The notes under the pieces are model-generated. The model did no database searches. It saw only the letters and a list, made by a program, of their open reading frames with translations, and was not told the origin of the DNA. A stretch of 64,000 bases of DNA from SB15 sp964639245 (GTDB lineage Bacteria > Chloroflexota > Anaerolineae > Aggregatilineales > J027): NCBI GenBank assembly GCA_964639245.1, contig CAZXCU010000021.1:21391-85390 (forward strand), in the 5' to 3' direction. Of the stretch, positions 50,092-58,905 are shown piece by piece (the first letter of the stretch is position 1; every line of letters starts with the position of its first letter). Made by a program: the position numbers and the translations under genes.

Positions 50092-51650
50092 GCAAAACGG
50101 GTCTCTTTAATAACGGGGAAACTACCGGGCAGCAGATCATGCTCTTTAAGCGTAGCGGTGACTATTTCATCCAGATAAAGTGTTGTGTCTTCTGCTGAAA
50201 GTCTTTCACCAATAGCGCAGATTACTTCCCATGATGGCAGGGGCATGGCACGAAGTTCGGTGGCATTGACTTGAGTATTACCATTGCTGATGCGAAAGTA
50301 ACGATCCAATAAACCGCAGTTGAGCAGCCCAGATAACCCAACAGTTTCTATAGTTGTCAGTGGATTGTTTTTGCGATAAATGTAATTGAGATGATTTTCT
50401 AAACCCACCCATGAGTAGGGAAAATTATCGGCTAGGAACGGGGCTGCTACCAAACGCCGGGCTTCTTCCTTGGCGGTAAAACGCCTTAGCAGGACATAGT
50501 TAGCAGCCGGGGTAAGCCACTGCTGGGCTTCTGACAGGATGGAAAATGCGGCTGGCTTTTGCCGCCCATTCACAGCCTTGAGAAGCAGGGTTTGCGCCTT
50601 GACATGGTGCAGCCAGAGAAGTGGCACTGACTTCCCCTCTACCATCTCATCCATAAGGAAGGGACGCAACCGAAAAGGAACGATGGGACCCGTTGAAACT
50701 TCAAGCTGATAGGTATGCAGCGAACCTGACCAGCCATCCACCGTCTCAAGAATCTGATCGTCAAGTTCATGCGTGGGTAAGCGAAAGAACAGTTTTTTCC
50801 CCCGTTTGCTCAGAAAGTGCTGCATATCTACCTCTCGCGCTGTTCCTCCTGTTGGTAAATCAGTCAGAGTGGGGGATGTGGATATGGTAATAAGCGGTGC
50901 TAAAGGCTTGTGCTGGAAAGAGAACACGACATTTTCTTGCAGCACCCCGTCAAAGTTACCTTCGCGTGCCTCAAATACATGCACACGGTTAGGATTGACC
51001 TCATGGATAAGCTGCTGGCGAAAATCTGCAAAATAAGCCCCTGAACAAAAACTGCGGGGGACAATGAAACAAGCAGTTCCGTCGAGTTGAAGCAGTTTCA
51101 CCGCTAATGCCATGAACAGCGTATAAATGTTAGTGTGTCCCTTGATTTGCCCTTTGGCAGCACGTCCATAGTCCGTGACCTGGTTGATTTTGAAGTAGGG
51201 TGGATTGACAATGATATGGCTATATGAACAGTTTGTTTGGACTGTCTCAAATAATGGCGCAGCAGGCTTCATCTTTTCCAAGATAAAGTCACAACACTGC
51301 ACTTGAAAGTGAACTTGTATCCCGTGCTGGGCAGCTACAGCCACTGTCTGTTGAAGCATTCGCTCGGCTACTTGGCACAACTCAGGATCAATTTCATAGC
51401 CTTCCAACCAGATTTCAAGGGGTTGTCCAGCTTGTATCAATCGTTCGATCACCGCACAAGCCAGGGTTCCCGAACCGATAGCAGGGTCTAATACACGACT
51501 GCCATTAGAGATAGCACCAAGCTGCTCTGCTGCAAAGTGGGCTAGGGTTGGAGGTGTAAGAAACTGCCCAAATGCCTTGCGGTGGGCGACTGAACGCTGC
51601 TGCAACAGGTTCACCCCCAACTCAAAACTGGCAGTGGTCAGATCGGTCAT
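50088..51650 (-). CDS. DNA N6-adenine methyltransferase of the BsuBI/PstI-type system
   Basis: 520 residues. An N-terminal KAFGQFLTPPTLAHFAAEQL motif X is followed by AdoMet motif VLDPAIGSGTLACAV (about 53-67) and catalytic NPPY in IIVNPPYFKIN (about 145-155), the I-then-IV order of gamma-class N6-adenine enzymes, as in M.BsuBI/M.PstI. The C-terminal 250 residues should contact the target site. It protects the sites cut by the downstream endonuclease. It begins 6 bp after the DUF2695 gene. Confidence 0.9.
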   Translation of the reverse strand: MTDLTTASFELGVNLLQQRSVAHRKAFGQFLTPPTLAHFAAEQLGAISNGSRVLDPAIGSGTLACAVIERLIQAGQPLEIWLEGYEIDPELCQVAERMLQQTVAVAAQHGIQVHFQVQCCDFILEKMKPAAPLFETVQTNCSYSHIIVNPPYFKINQVTDYGRAAKGQIKGHTNIYTLFMALAVKLLQLDGTACFIVPRSFCSGAYFADFRQQLIHEVNPNRVHVFEAREGNFDGVLQENVVFSFQHKPLAPLITISTSPTLTDLPTGGTAREVDMQHFLSKRGKKLFFRLPTHELDDQILETVDGWSGSLHTYQLEVSTGPIVPFRLRPFLMDEMVEGKSVPLLWLHHVKAQTLLLKAVNGRQKPAAFSILSEAQQWLTPAANYVLLRRFTAKEEARRLVAAPFLADNFPYSWVGLENHLNYIYRKNNPLTTIETVGLSGLLNCGLLDRYFRISNGNTQVNATELRAMPLPSWEVICAIGERLSAEDTTLYLDEIVTATLKEHDLLPGSFPVIKETRFA

Positions 51651-51656
51651 GAAGAT

Positions 51657-51914
51657 TTACCGTTCCCAGCTTTGCAGGACATTGAACACCACTTCACAAT
51701 CACAATAGCCGCCACAGGCTTGCAGTGCCCCGACATTGGCATCTACATCCAGCTTATGGCGTTTCAACCATTTCTTGGTCAGCTTGAGCGAATGGTCACA
51801 ATTCCAAGTGAAATCATCTGCTTTGCGAGGATGAGGGCGAAAATGGCAACCTTCGGGTCCCTCCAGCCATTTGCACAAGGCTTCAACCTGTTCATATGTC
51901 ATCAATAATGCCAT
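51657..51914 (-). CDS. DUF2695-family small protein
   Basis: 85 residues from the ATG at 51914; an in-frame extension to 51971 and a later ATG at 51902 are alternatives, as no clear ribosome-binding site decides. The signature WNCDHSLKLTKKWLKRH ... ACGGYCDCEVVFNV is that of DUF2695, a small Cys/His protein family of unknown function. The paired CD/CDC motifs might bind a metal. It leads the R-M operon, where small genes are often controllers (C proteins), but it has no HTH. Confidence 0.7.
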   Translation of the reverse strand: MALLMTYEQVEALCKWLEGPEGCHFRPHPRKADDFTWNCDHSLKLTKKWLKRHKLDVDANVGALQACGGYCDCEVVFNVLQSWER

Positions 51915-52024
51915 GGTTTCTATACTCTGGACAACACCTATCAATATCTCTAGTGTAGCGTATTTCCACAAACTGGTTGAGCTTCCTCTTCCCTATTTAC
52001 GGTCCATAGGTATGAAGGTAAAAC

Positions 52025-52049
52025 AAAACGCGCTGCATGAGCGCGTTTT
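52025..52049. terminator. bidirectional terminator between the primase and DUF2695 genes
   Basis: AAAACGCGCT (52025-52034) pairs perfectly with AGCGCGTTTT (52040-52049) over a 5-nt loop. Both strands end in T-runs (minus strand continues GTTTTACC). It should end leftward transcripts of the primase gene before the R-M operon. Confidence 0.7.
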
Positions 52050-52055
52050 CCAAAC

Positions 52056-52100
52056 TGTCGTCAGTGTCCGAAATGTCATAAGTGTCAGTAGATTTTGACA
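52056..52100 (-). repeat. GACA array B (exact 9-bp period)
   Basis: TGTC occurs at 52056, 52065, 52074 and 52083, exactly 9 bp apart, so on the minus strand the units read GACACTTAT, GACATTTCG, GACACTGAC, GACAGTTTG. An inverted GACA follows at 52097-52100. The array lies between the primase stop (52103) and the terminator. It shares half-site, unit number and the GACAGTTT end with array A near 46.3 kb. Confidence 0.6.
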
Positions 52101-52102
52101 GG

Positions 52103-54472
52103 TTATTCCTCGGTCAAAAACTCCACTGCCACATACCATTCCGCCCGTCCATAAAGGCGTTCCACAATCAAACCAGCCTTGACCAAATCCTGTGCTAACT
52201 GCCGAGCGCGTTTGGCAGGTAGATTGAGCGCACGATATACATCCCGCAAGCTGCCACCTTGTGTACCAGCTTTCCGTAACAACATGAGCAACTTGCTCTG
52301 GTCGCGTTGCTCCTGAACCGCTTCCCCACTGCGATCCATCTGATGCAGCAGGCGTGCCGCACTGCCCCGCCACATTTCAGCGATAGCTTTGCCACTCTCC
52401 CAGTGCTGCTCAGTAACAATGGGGGCAGGCTCTTCAGTGTCCAGCCAATCTAGTGCCGCTAGCAATGCCGCCAGTTTGAAGGCTTGAACGTGCATCCGCC
52501 CATACACACCTTTCAATCGTTCATCCAACTCCACATCCCGATGCGGATTGCATAGTTCACGCAGCATTTGGCTATAAACTTGGCAGGCTTCCCAACACTG
52601 GACATTGAGTTTGAGTGAACCGGGTGCGCCTAAGCCCATTTCAGTCATTTGGGGCTGCGGCAGTTTATCGTGCAGGCGACGCAAACCATCTGCCAGTTCT
52701 TTAGGAGGTAGTTGGAATGTCTTGAGAGCAGGACGCTCCTGATAGTTCGGTTCAGGGGTCAGCAGGGCAAAGCGAATCAGCAGTCCATTCGCCCAATCTG
52801 CATCTGAGATAGCGACAGACAATCCAGCCGGAGTCGTCACACCCAGAATAGAGAGTGCTGCATTCTCTACGACTGTCAGTCCCGCCTGAGTATCTTTATC
52901 GGAATAATCGGGGCAGTCATAGAGTTCCATCAGGAGGTCTTTCATACCCACCATATACTCCCGTTTATTGATCGCCCCAAATAGCCCTGCCACCTCATCT
53001 TTGAGCAATCCCCGCTGTGCCGCGAAGGGTTGTGCTTTCGTCAGCCTTTCCTGCTGAGGTTTAGTGAGCTTATCGAAATTGGCAGGCATCCGCCCTGCCA
53101 GTGCTTCCTGAAAACGTTCAGGAGAACCCGGTGTGGGCATTAGCATGTGGGGAATAGCGTCACGGGCAATCTGCTCGGCAAGTTTATAGGCGGTAGATTT
53201 CCGATAGTAGGTCGTGTCTGCGATGAGCATCAGGTATAGGTTGGCGTAAATCTTGATCCCCCAGGGTGCTTCACCGAACAACCTGCGTCCGACTGCCACC
53301 GATAACAGCCACAGTCCCGCTGCCAGATGGAAATCCATTGGCGTTTGGTTGCCTGTTCGCCCTGCCCAATCCAAATAGAGTTGCAACCAATTAGGGAGTT
53401 TCAAATCAGCTAGCGAGGGTGTGACCGGCTCATTGGGCGGAAGACTATTTCCATCTGCAACAGGCAAAGCAGGCGGTTTAAGGGTAGGAGGAATATCGGG
53501 CTGCAAGGGCATAGGTGACTGGGGACTGTCAGTAGGTGCATCAGATAATTTCACTGACGAGAGACGCGGCGGAACGTATTCCTGACGAGCAATTAACCCA
53601 CCATAGTCTTCAGGGCGAATGCCAAGTGTATAGCAGATGTCTTTTGCAAGCATCGTCCCGCATTTGAAACAGTAGCCATAGCCAGTCTGGGTGTTGAAAC
53701 CAAAACTGGGATGACGATCCCCATTTTTGTGATTGCCCGGATAGATACACCCTCCGTGCAGCCAGTCTCCATAATGGTGATAACCTAATCCCACAAAATG
53801 ACGGGCGAGTTCTTCTAGCACTCGCGGATTGAGATCGCCGCGACTGGTCGGCAGATTACGCGGCGGCTGCCAATTGGAATGCGACATAGCGGTGGTTTTC
53901 TTGAAGGATTCGATCCACTCTACTACCGCACACAGATCGGCAACCTGCAAAATCGGCAAAGCCCTTTCCACTATATAGGGATTATGGGTGGTGGGGTGAA
54001 TGCTCGGTGGGGCAACAATCTGCCGACCTGCGGCACACATCTCAAGATTACCCAAGGGTGTCCCCATTGCCTTGACTGCCGGGGGAAGCTGCCCGCCTTC
54101 GGCGACCTGCCAATAAATGTGTTTCCCTACCCCGCCGCCAGTGGCGACAGTATAGGTCTCTGCCAATGCAGGAAAAGTCGCAGCGAAGGCGGGATAACCC
54201 GCCGCCCCATCTAAATCGAGTGCAACTCGGTTGCCAGAGACCCCACCACAAATTAAGCCCACATTTTGCAACAAGCCTGCTTTGTACCAGTGTTGAATCG
54301 TTGCTAGACCTGCTGCCTTATCCTGATACTGTTTCCAGTTATCTAGGGCAGGACGCTTGCCCTTCAAGGGCAGTACACTGAACCCCAGCTTCATATAGGC
54401 GATTGCCGCCTCCAAGATTGTTTTAGATTGTGCCGCTTGTACAATGTCCGACACACTGTTTACATCACTCAT
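52103..54472 (-). CDS. primase-polymerase with CHC2-like zinc motif and DUF3987 helicase-like domain
   Basis: 789 residues from the ATG at 54472 (GGAG upstream). Residues about 25-190 are a bifunctional primase/polymerase domain: PLKGKRPALDNWKQYQDK, VGLICGGVSGNRVALDLDG (catalytic acids), GRQIVAPPSIHP. Residues about 235-280 hold a zinc-type motif, CIYPGNHKNGDRHPSFGFN ... YCFKCG. The C-terminal 420 residues match DUF3987 of phage and plasmid replication proteins; the P-loop is degenerate (IADTTYYRKSTAYK), but the Walker-B-like LLKDEVAGLFG is present. It ends with a winged helix. It could start replication of the circular element or of the transferred strand. Located next to parAB. Confidence 0.85.
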   Translation of the reverse strand: MSDVNSVSDIVQAAQSKTILEAAIAYMKLGFSVLPLKGKRPALDNWKQYQDKAAGLATIQHWYKAGLLQNVGLICGGVSGNRVALDLDGAAGYPAFAATFPALAETYTVATGGGVGKHIYWQVAEGGQLPPAVKAMGTPLGNLEMCAAGRQIVAPPSIHPTTHNPYIVERALPILQVADLCAVVEWIESFKKTTAMSHSNWQPPRNLPTSRGDLNPRVLEELARHFVGLGYHHYGDWLHGGCIYPGNHKNGDRHPSFGFNTQTGYGYCFKCGTMLAKDICYTLGIRPEDYGGLIARQEYVPPRLSSVKLSDAPTDSPQSPMPLQPDIPPTLKPPALPVADGNSLPPNEPVTPSLADLKLPNWLQLYLDWAGRTGNQTPMDFHLAAGLWLLSVAVGRRLFGEAPWGIKIYANLYLMLIADTTYYRKSTAYKLAEQIARDAIPHMLMPTPGSPERFQEALAGRMPANFDKLTKPQQERLTKAQPFAAQRGLLKDEVAGLFGAINKREYMVGMKDLLMELYDCPDYSDKDTQAGLTVVENAALSILGVTTPAGLSVAISDADWANGLLIRFALLTPEPNYQERPALKTFQLPPKELADGLRRLHDKLPQPQMTEMGLGAPGSLKLNVQCWEACQVYSQMLRELCNPHRDVELDERLKGVYGRMHVQAFKLAALLAALDWLDTEEPAPIVTEQHWESGKAIAEMWRGSAARLLHQMDRSGEAVQEQRDQSKLLMLLRKAGTQGGSLRDVYRALNLPAKRARQLAQDLVKAGLIVERLYGRAEWYVAVEFLTEE

Positions 54473-54560
54473 TTCTGACTCCAAGCAAAACTAAACTAAC
54501 CTCAGATCATGAAAATCTGAAAAATGTCATTCAAACTGGTTGCAGTCAGACGAGGGGCGT

Positions 54561-54594
54561 ACTACAATACGAGTTACCACACTTGTATCGTAGT
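54561..54594. repeat. imperfect inverted repeat in the parB-primase gap
   Basis: ACTACAATACGAG (54561-54573) and CTTGTATCGTAGT (54582-54594) match as inverted arms at 11 of 13 positions around an 8-nt spacer, with GCG/CGC continuing outside. The site lies between the primase start (54472) and parB end. It may be the primase operator, a terminator without T-run, or part of an origin. Confidence 0.4.
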
Positions 54595-54684
54595 TGCGCT
54601 AGCGCCGCCTGACCCTTATCGGTTAGGAAAGACGGTATCACCTAAGTTGGTGGACTTCGCGCTTTAGCCATCGTCACCTCGCCA

Positions 54685-54708
54685 AATTGTTTACCCGGGT
54701 AAACAATT
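54685..54708. other. perfect 24-bp palindrome, candidate parS
   Basis: AATTGTTTACCC-GGGTAAACAATT is a perfect palindrome with no spacer, touching the parB stop codon. Its outer TGTTT...AAACA matches the outer bases of chromosomal parS (TGTTTCACGTGAAACA), with a longer and different core (ACCCGGGT). A centromere site beside parAB is the simplest reading; a terminator is less likely, as no loop exists. Confidence 0.5.
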
Positions 54709-55895
54709 CAGCCCTCCAGGTGGCGCTCTAGCTCAACGAGGACTTCCCGCAGACGTTCCACCTTACGCCGCAAGATCACCACATCCTCGTCCTTATCCAG
54801 TAAAATTTGGGCTATCTCCTGTGCGCTTGGGACATCTTTTGCTTGGATTAAGCGGGCAACTTGGAGAGAGTTACGTGCTGGGGCAGTTCCTTGGGGGGTT
54901 GCCTCTTGCGCTTCCTCAAGCATTCGCCGTACTTGATTCAAATCCAAGCCGTGTTGCACAATCTGCCGCACCGCCTCACTTTGCACCTCAGTGGGTAATT
55001 GCAAGACATACCGCAGCAGACGTTCCTCCAAGTTATAACGGTCTGCTAACTCAATGGCTTCATCTGGCAAGCCCAACAATGCCTTGAAATGACTCAGACG
55101 GCTGCGACTGATCCCACCCATCGCACTCAGAACATCCGTGGTGTATTCCCGTTTGTTCCGTAGATCAAGGTCGAGAGCCTGTCGATAGAAGTCATGGGTG
55201 ACACAACCAGCAGGGGGATGAATCCCATGGACTGCCAGCAGCAGGAGTGCCGCTTGACGTGCCATTCCGATGGCATTCAACCCTGCTCTCGAAGTGTTCT
55301 CTTTGGCTTGACGGAAAACTGATGCCTGATGTGGATGCAAGAGGATGCACGGGATCATCCCATCGCCTTGATAGCCGGGAATGAACTCCATATCAATGTA
55401 GTTCGCCCAGTAGCGACGTTCGCCTGTCTCGATAATGTAGGTAGGGATCGCCCCCTGCGAGTGATCTACGATGGTGAGGGGATTGACCTGCCCATCTTGC
55501 CGCAACGTAACTGCCAGATTGGTCAACTCCCGCAAATCCTGTTCCAAAGGGGTGAATGCTGAAGCTCCCTCCTGCTCCTCACCAGCTATAAGCAAATCCA
55601 GCAGGTTCTCGAAGGGACGACCTTTCTGACGTGCCGCAATGCGTACCTTTTCGATGTACTGCTTGAGTGCCTGTACAGGAGTAATCTCCTGATTATGGAA
55701 GGCGCGGTGTATAGTCTCAGGCAGTACCCGACGCGGTTGCGCTGCATCAGGACGGATGAGTGAAATAGCAATCCGTTCCACACGTAGTCCGTGATCACGC
55801 AGATTCTGCATCACCTCAGACCCTAGAAATTCCTGATCGCCAATACTGGAAAGGATGTCCAGTGTGCGGTTGGGTCCAGTGTGTTTAGGTGGCAT
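54708..55895 (-). CDS. parB: ParB-family partition protein
   Basis: 395 residues. The N-terminal nuclease/CTPase domain has the hallmark ETGERRYWA (GERRxRA box) and ENTSRAGLNAIGMARQ (ENxxRxxLxxxExA), which in ParB bind CTP and parS. A central HTH region (GISRSRLSHFKALLGLPDEA) and a C-terminal dimerising coiled coil (VVILRRKVERLREVLVELERHL) follow. An insert of about 50 residues lies in the N-domain (about 60-110). It starts in a TAATG overlap with parA, so the pair is coupled. Stable inheritance of the circular form is the expected role. Confidence 0.9.
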   Translation of the reverse strand: MPPKHTGPNRTLDILSSIGDQEFLGSEVMQNLRDHGLRVERIAISLIRPDAAQPRRVLPETIHRAFHNQEITPVQALKQYIEKVRIAARQKGRPFENLLDLLIAGEEQEGASAFTPLEQDLRELTNLAVTLRQDGQVNPLTIVDHSQGAIPTYIIETGERRYWANYIDMEFIPGYQGDGMIPCILLHPHQASVFRQAKENTSRAGLNAIGMARQAALLLLAVHGIHPPAGCVTHDFYRQALDLDLRNKREYTTDVLSAMGGISRSRLSHFKALLGLPDEAIELADRYNLEERLLRYVLQLPTEVQSEAVRQIVQHGLDLNQVRRMLEEAQEATPQGTAPARNSLQVARLIQAKDVPSAQEIAQILLDKDEDVVILRRKVERLREVLVELERHLEG

Positions 55896-56731
55896 TAGGC
55901 ACGCTCCGCGTCTTTCACAAACAGCCGTTTGAACATCCAGCCAACCATCTGAGCATAGGCTTCACTGGCAGGACTGGTCGGATCATAAGCATAGACACTG
56001 AGGTGACTTCGATGGGCATAGGCAACCGCTTCGTTGGCAGGGATGACTCCACACACCAGTTTTCCCAAATTCGGATGCTGGCGCAGATTTTCCACCATCT
56101 CCTGATGCCCCTTCACGCGGCGATCAAATTTGGTAATGACGATCCCGCTTAAGCGCAGATCGGGATGCCGCCAGCCTTCGCGGATTTCGTAGATTTTGTT
56201 GATGACAGATTGGAGACCTACCGTTTCCAGATAGCGTGGTTCGAGGGTGATGACCGCATCCGAAGCCGCCAACAAGCCCATCTCGGTCATTAAAGAGAAG
56301 GATGGGCGGGTATCTATCACAATAGCGGTGTAGTGATGACGGATGACACTTAAAGCATCCGCTAGGCGATAGGGCGCACCCGGTGTACTGAACAGTTCAC
56401 GCTCCGTGGCTTCCAGTTCGGATGAGGAGGGTAAGACGTGGAGTTCAGGCAGCCAGTGGCTTTCCACGATGACACGACTGAGAACTTGTGGCACCTCTTT
56501 GCGCTCCGCACCCAGTACGGCACACAAGCTGTCGTGGCGGCTATAATCCTTTGTCCCTGTTGCAGTGAGTGTTGCGTGTGCCTGCGAGTCGGTATCCACA
56601 ATCAGCACGCGGGGATTGGCTGCACCTGCCTGTTTCAAACTCTGGCATAAGCCATAGGCAAAATTGGTGGTCGTCGTGGTCTTGCCCACGCCGCCTTTGT
56701 TGTTGGTCAGAACAACGGTTGGGGTTGTCAT
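55895..56731 (-). CDS. parA: ParA-family partition ATPase
   Basis: 278 residues. Deviant Walker A NNKGGVGKTTTTTNFAYG (about 10-27), Walker A' LIVDTDSQAHATLT (about 43-56) and Walker B IVIDTRPSFSLM (about 140-151). ParA dimers bind nucleoid DNA and move ParB-parS complexes. There is no N-terminal HTH, so it is a small (type Ib-like) ParA. The ribosome-binding site AAAGGA lies within a hairpin that ends 3 bp from the start codon. Confidence 0.93.
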   Translation of the reverse strand: MTTPTVVLTNNKGGVGKTTTTTNFAYGLCQSLKQAGAANPRVLIVDTDSQAHATLTATGTKDYSRHDSLCAVLGAERKEVPQVLSRVIVESHWLPELHVLPSSSELEATERELFSTPGAPYRLADALSVIRHHYTAIVIDTRPSFSLMTEMGLLAASDAVITLEPRYLETVGLQSVINKIYEIREGWRHPDLRLSGIVITKFDRRVKGHQEMVENLRQHPNLGKLVCGVIPANEAVAYAHRSHLSVYAYDPTSPASEAYAQMVGWMFKRLFVKDAERA

Positions 56732-56733
56732 TG

Positions 56734-56761
56734 TGCTTATCCTTTGCTAGCAGGATAAGCA
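56734..56761 (-). promoter_or_regulatory. hairpin or operator covering the parA ribosome-binding site
   Basis: TGCTTATCC (56734-56742) and GGATAAGCA (56753-56761) are perfect 9-bp inverted arms with a 10-nt spacer. On the minus strand the distal arm carries the AAAGGA ribosome-binding site of parA, 3 bp from the ATG. It may be an operator for autoregulation or a translational lock; it also lies just behind the recombinase stop and could act as its terminator. Confidence 0.5.
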
Positions 56762-56781
56762 ACCTGTTGCCGCGTTATTCG

Positions 56782-58734
56782 CTATTGACTGCGAACGATC
56801 TGGTAAACCCGTTGATAGGTTAGACCAAAGGCTTTCGCTAATTCATCAATCGTTTCCCCTGCCGCAAACCGTCCCATAATATGCCCGTTGCGGGCAGCTA
56901 AGGCAGTTTTGCTCGTTTGACGAGCTGACAAAGCACCAAAGAAATAATCTAGGAGGTCAAAAACAGCACTTTTTATCTGTGGGCGTGATATGGGTTTAAC
57001 CCCCGTATGGGGCATATTACGCCTCCCACTTGTGGAGGCTTTTTTTTGCACATTTTCCTCAGCATACAACGCAGCCCTCAGCACCAAAAATCTATTCACC
57101 CAGGGCTTCAAGCGAAAATCAACAATCCGCTGCGTATCCAAATTATATACGATGTACTCAAACAAGTTGTGTGCCATGCTGCGGCGTTCTTCGGCTTCGG
57201 CGATGTCCCACAGCCGCGCCACTTTGTCAATCACTTCTAGGCACAACGATAACTGTAAGGCGACCTGTTCCCGTTGGGTGGTGTACGCCTCCCAGTAGGC
57301 GAGTTCAGTGCGGTAATCCGCCAAGAGTGTGCGATATTCGGCTTCATCAATCTCGGCTTCGCGGAACAAGGTCTTGAGGTTCTCAATCTTCTTTTTGAGC
57401 TTGAGAATGCTGCGCTGGCGGGTTTGGGCATGATCTACCCGCTGCTGCTGGTCGCTGGTGTCACCATTCTGCTCCGCCAATTCGACCATCAGTGCCAGTG
57501 CTTCTTCATTGACCACCAAGCCCTTGATGAGCTTGCCGAAATCTTCTTCCAACATTTCGCACGTCACGGAACGATACTCACACCCACAGTTGACACCGGG
57601 TTTGTGACGGTAGACCCTGCCATATTTGCGCCCTGTGCCTGCTAGATGGGTTCGCAGGCGCGGATCGTTTTCCCGCTGCACCTGCTCTTCACAATGAGCG
57701 CAGCGCGTGATATGGCTGAGGGGATAAGGATAGGCTGCCGACTTCTTGCCACGATCCAATGCCAAGAGCGTGCGTTCGCTCCGCACATAGGCGACTTTCT
57801 TGAGTAGTTCGACAGAGAAGACCGCCTTATCCGCATCGAGATGAATGGCATCCACTTCAGCACGAGTCTGCACCGCCCGGTCTTTAGCAGGCTGGTCAAA
57901 GACCAGACCGCCGTATTCAGGCCAGTTGGCAATGACCCGCCGCACATCGTCCCGACACCAACGGCGCGGTTCACTGGTACGGTCACAGAAAGGAAAGCCT
58001 CCCTCATTCAAAGTATAGGAGAGCTTCTCCACGCCAATATTGCCCTCGGCAAAGAGAGTCAAGGCGTGGTAGGCACTCTCGTAGTAGGTGCGCCAGACCG
58101 CATCAGGGGCAGGGGGAGCCGCTGGATCGCCTGAGACATAGCGACCATCCAGCAGCCACCACGCTCCGTCATCGTTGTTGGGCATGAGATAACCCGCCTT
58201 ATCACGGGTTGTGCCAAAAGGTGGTTTACCAATACTCTTGCCCAAATGCTTACGATGGAGAATACTGTCTTTGACGCGATGCGAAATATCATCGGCATAG
58301 AATTCATCAAAAATGGCGGTCAGATAGACAAAGACCTTGCCCATGGGCGAAGAGGTATCAATCTGCCGCCCCGGAGCCGCTAGGATCAGCGCGATGTTGT
58401 GTTCTTCGACGAACTCTACGAGGTCGCCCACACGCCAGCCTTTCCGATGAAATCTTGCCAGATCATTGCCGATGAGGGCGACCACATCAGGGCTACCCAA
58501 ACGTCGGCTGAGTGCCTGCCAGCCCGGACGGTTCTTCACGTCTCGACCCGATTTGTGACCGCCCACGTCCTGATACCATTCTGGCTCATAACCGAGTTCA
58601 CGGCATTTCGCCAAGATATTGGCACGCTGACGTTCGGGGCTAACAGCGTCATCACCATCTCGCGCCTGCGAGAGACGCACATAGCAAAGCGCGATTTTCT
58701 TTGACCGGAGTTCAGGGGTAATGGATGAGGACAT
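56782..58734 (-). CDS. large serine recombinase (integrase/excisionase)
   Basis: 650 residues from the ATG at 58734; the frame continues upstream without a ribosome-binding site. The resolvase domain starts ALCYVRLSQARDGDD with the nucleophile Ser, then SPERQRANI, and DVVALIGNDLARFHRKG. The recombinase domain (GKPPFGTTRD), a zinc ribbon (CAHCEEQVQ ... GVNCGCEY) and a coiled coil (about 440-510) follow. An extra C-terminal HTH (GETIDELAKAFGLTYQRVYQIVRS) resembles Hin-type or resolvase HTHs. Large serine recombinases integrate and excise elements between attP and attB. No attachment site is proven here; attP is often just upstream of the gene, where 58735-58905 is non-coding. Confidence 0.92.
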   Translation of the reverse strand: MSSSITPELRSKKIALCYVRLSQARDGDDAVSPERQRANILAKCRELGYEPEWYQDVGGHKSGRDVKNRPGWQALSRRLGSPDVVALIGNDLARFHRKGWRVGDLVEFVEEHNIALILAAPGRQIDTSSPMGKVFVYLTAIFDEFYADDISHRVKDSILHRKHLGKSIGKPPFGTTRDKAGYLMPNNDDGAWWLLDGRYVSGDPAAPPAPDAVWRTYYESAYHALTLFAEGNIGVEKLSYTLNEGGFPFCDRTSEPRRWCRDDVRRVIANWPEYGGLVFDQPAKDRAVQTRAEVDAIHLDADKAVFSVELLKKVAYVRSERTLLALDRGKKSAAYPYPLSHITRCAHCEEQVQRENDPRLRTHLAGTGRKYGRVYRHKPGVNCGCEYRSVTCEMLEEDFGKLIKGLVVNEEALALMVELAEQNGDTSDQQQRVDHAQTRQRSILKLKKKIENLKTLFREAEIDEAEYRTLLADYRTELAYWEAYTTQREQVALQLSLCLEVIDKVARLWDIAEAEERRSMAHNLFEYIVYNLDTQRIVDFRLKPWVNRFLVLRAALYAEENVQKKASTSGRRNMPHTGVKPISRPQIKSAVFDLLDYFFGALSARQTSKTALAARNGHIMGRFAAGETIDELAKAFGLTYQRVYQIVRSQ

Positions 58735-58832
58735 GACAGACTCTCTCAAAAAGTTCTCAATTGACGGGCGGTTTGCCCACGCGGTACAGTCTGTCACGGG
58801 TCGCTGTGCCATCACCGTTGGTACTGCGGCCA

Positions 58833-58865
58833 GAGTGTCGGGGTGTTTGCTGCATCCTGACACTC
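58833..58865. repeat. inverted repeat upstream of the recombinase gene (attP candidate region)
   Basis: GAGTGTC (58833-58839) and GACACTC (58859-58865) are 7-bp inverted arms 19 bp apart, about 100 bp ahead of the recombinase ATG. Serine-integrase attP sites are imperfect inverted repeats of about 40-50 bp in this place, so this could be attP or an operator. Evidence is weak. Confidence 0.25.
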
Positions 58866-58905
58866 GCATTTCTGCCTTTAAGACTATCCCGCTTGTTAGC
58901 CATTG

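Noticed and set aside
46275..52100. GACA arrays as a CRISPR array
   Set aside because: Units are 8-9 bp with a 4-bp constant core; CRISPR repeats are 23-40 bp with similar-sized spacers, and no cas gene is present.
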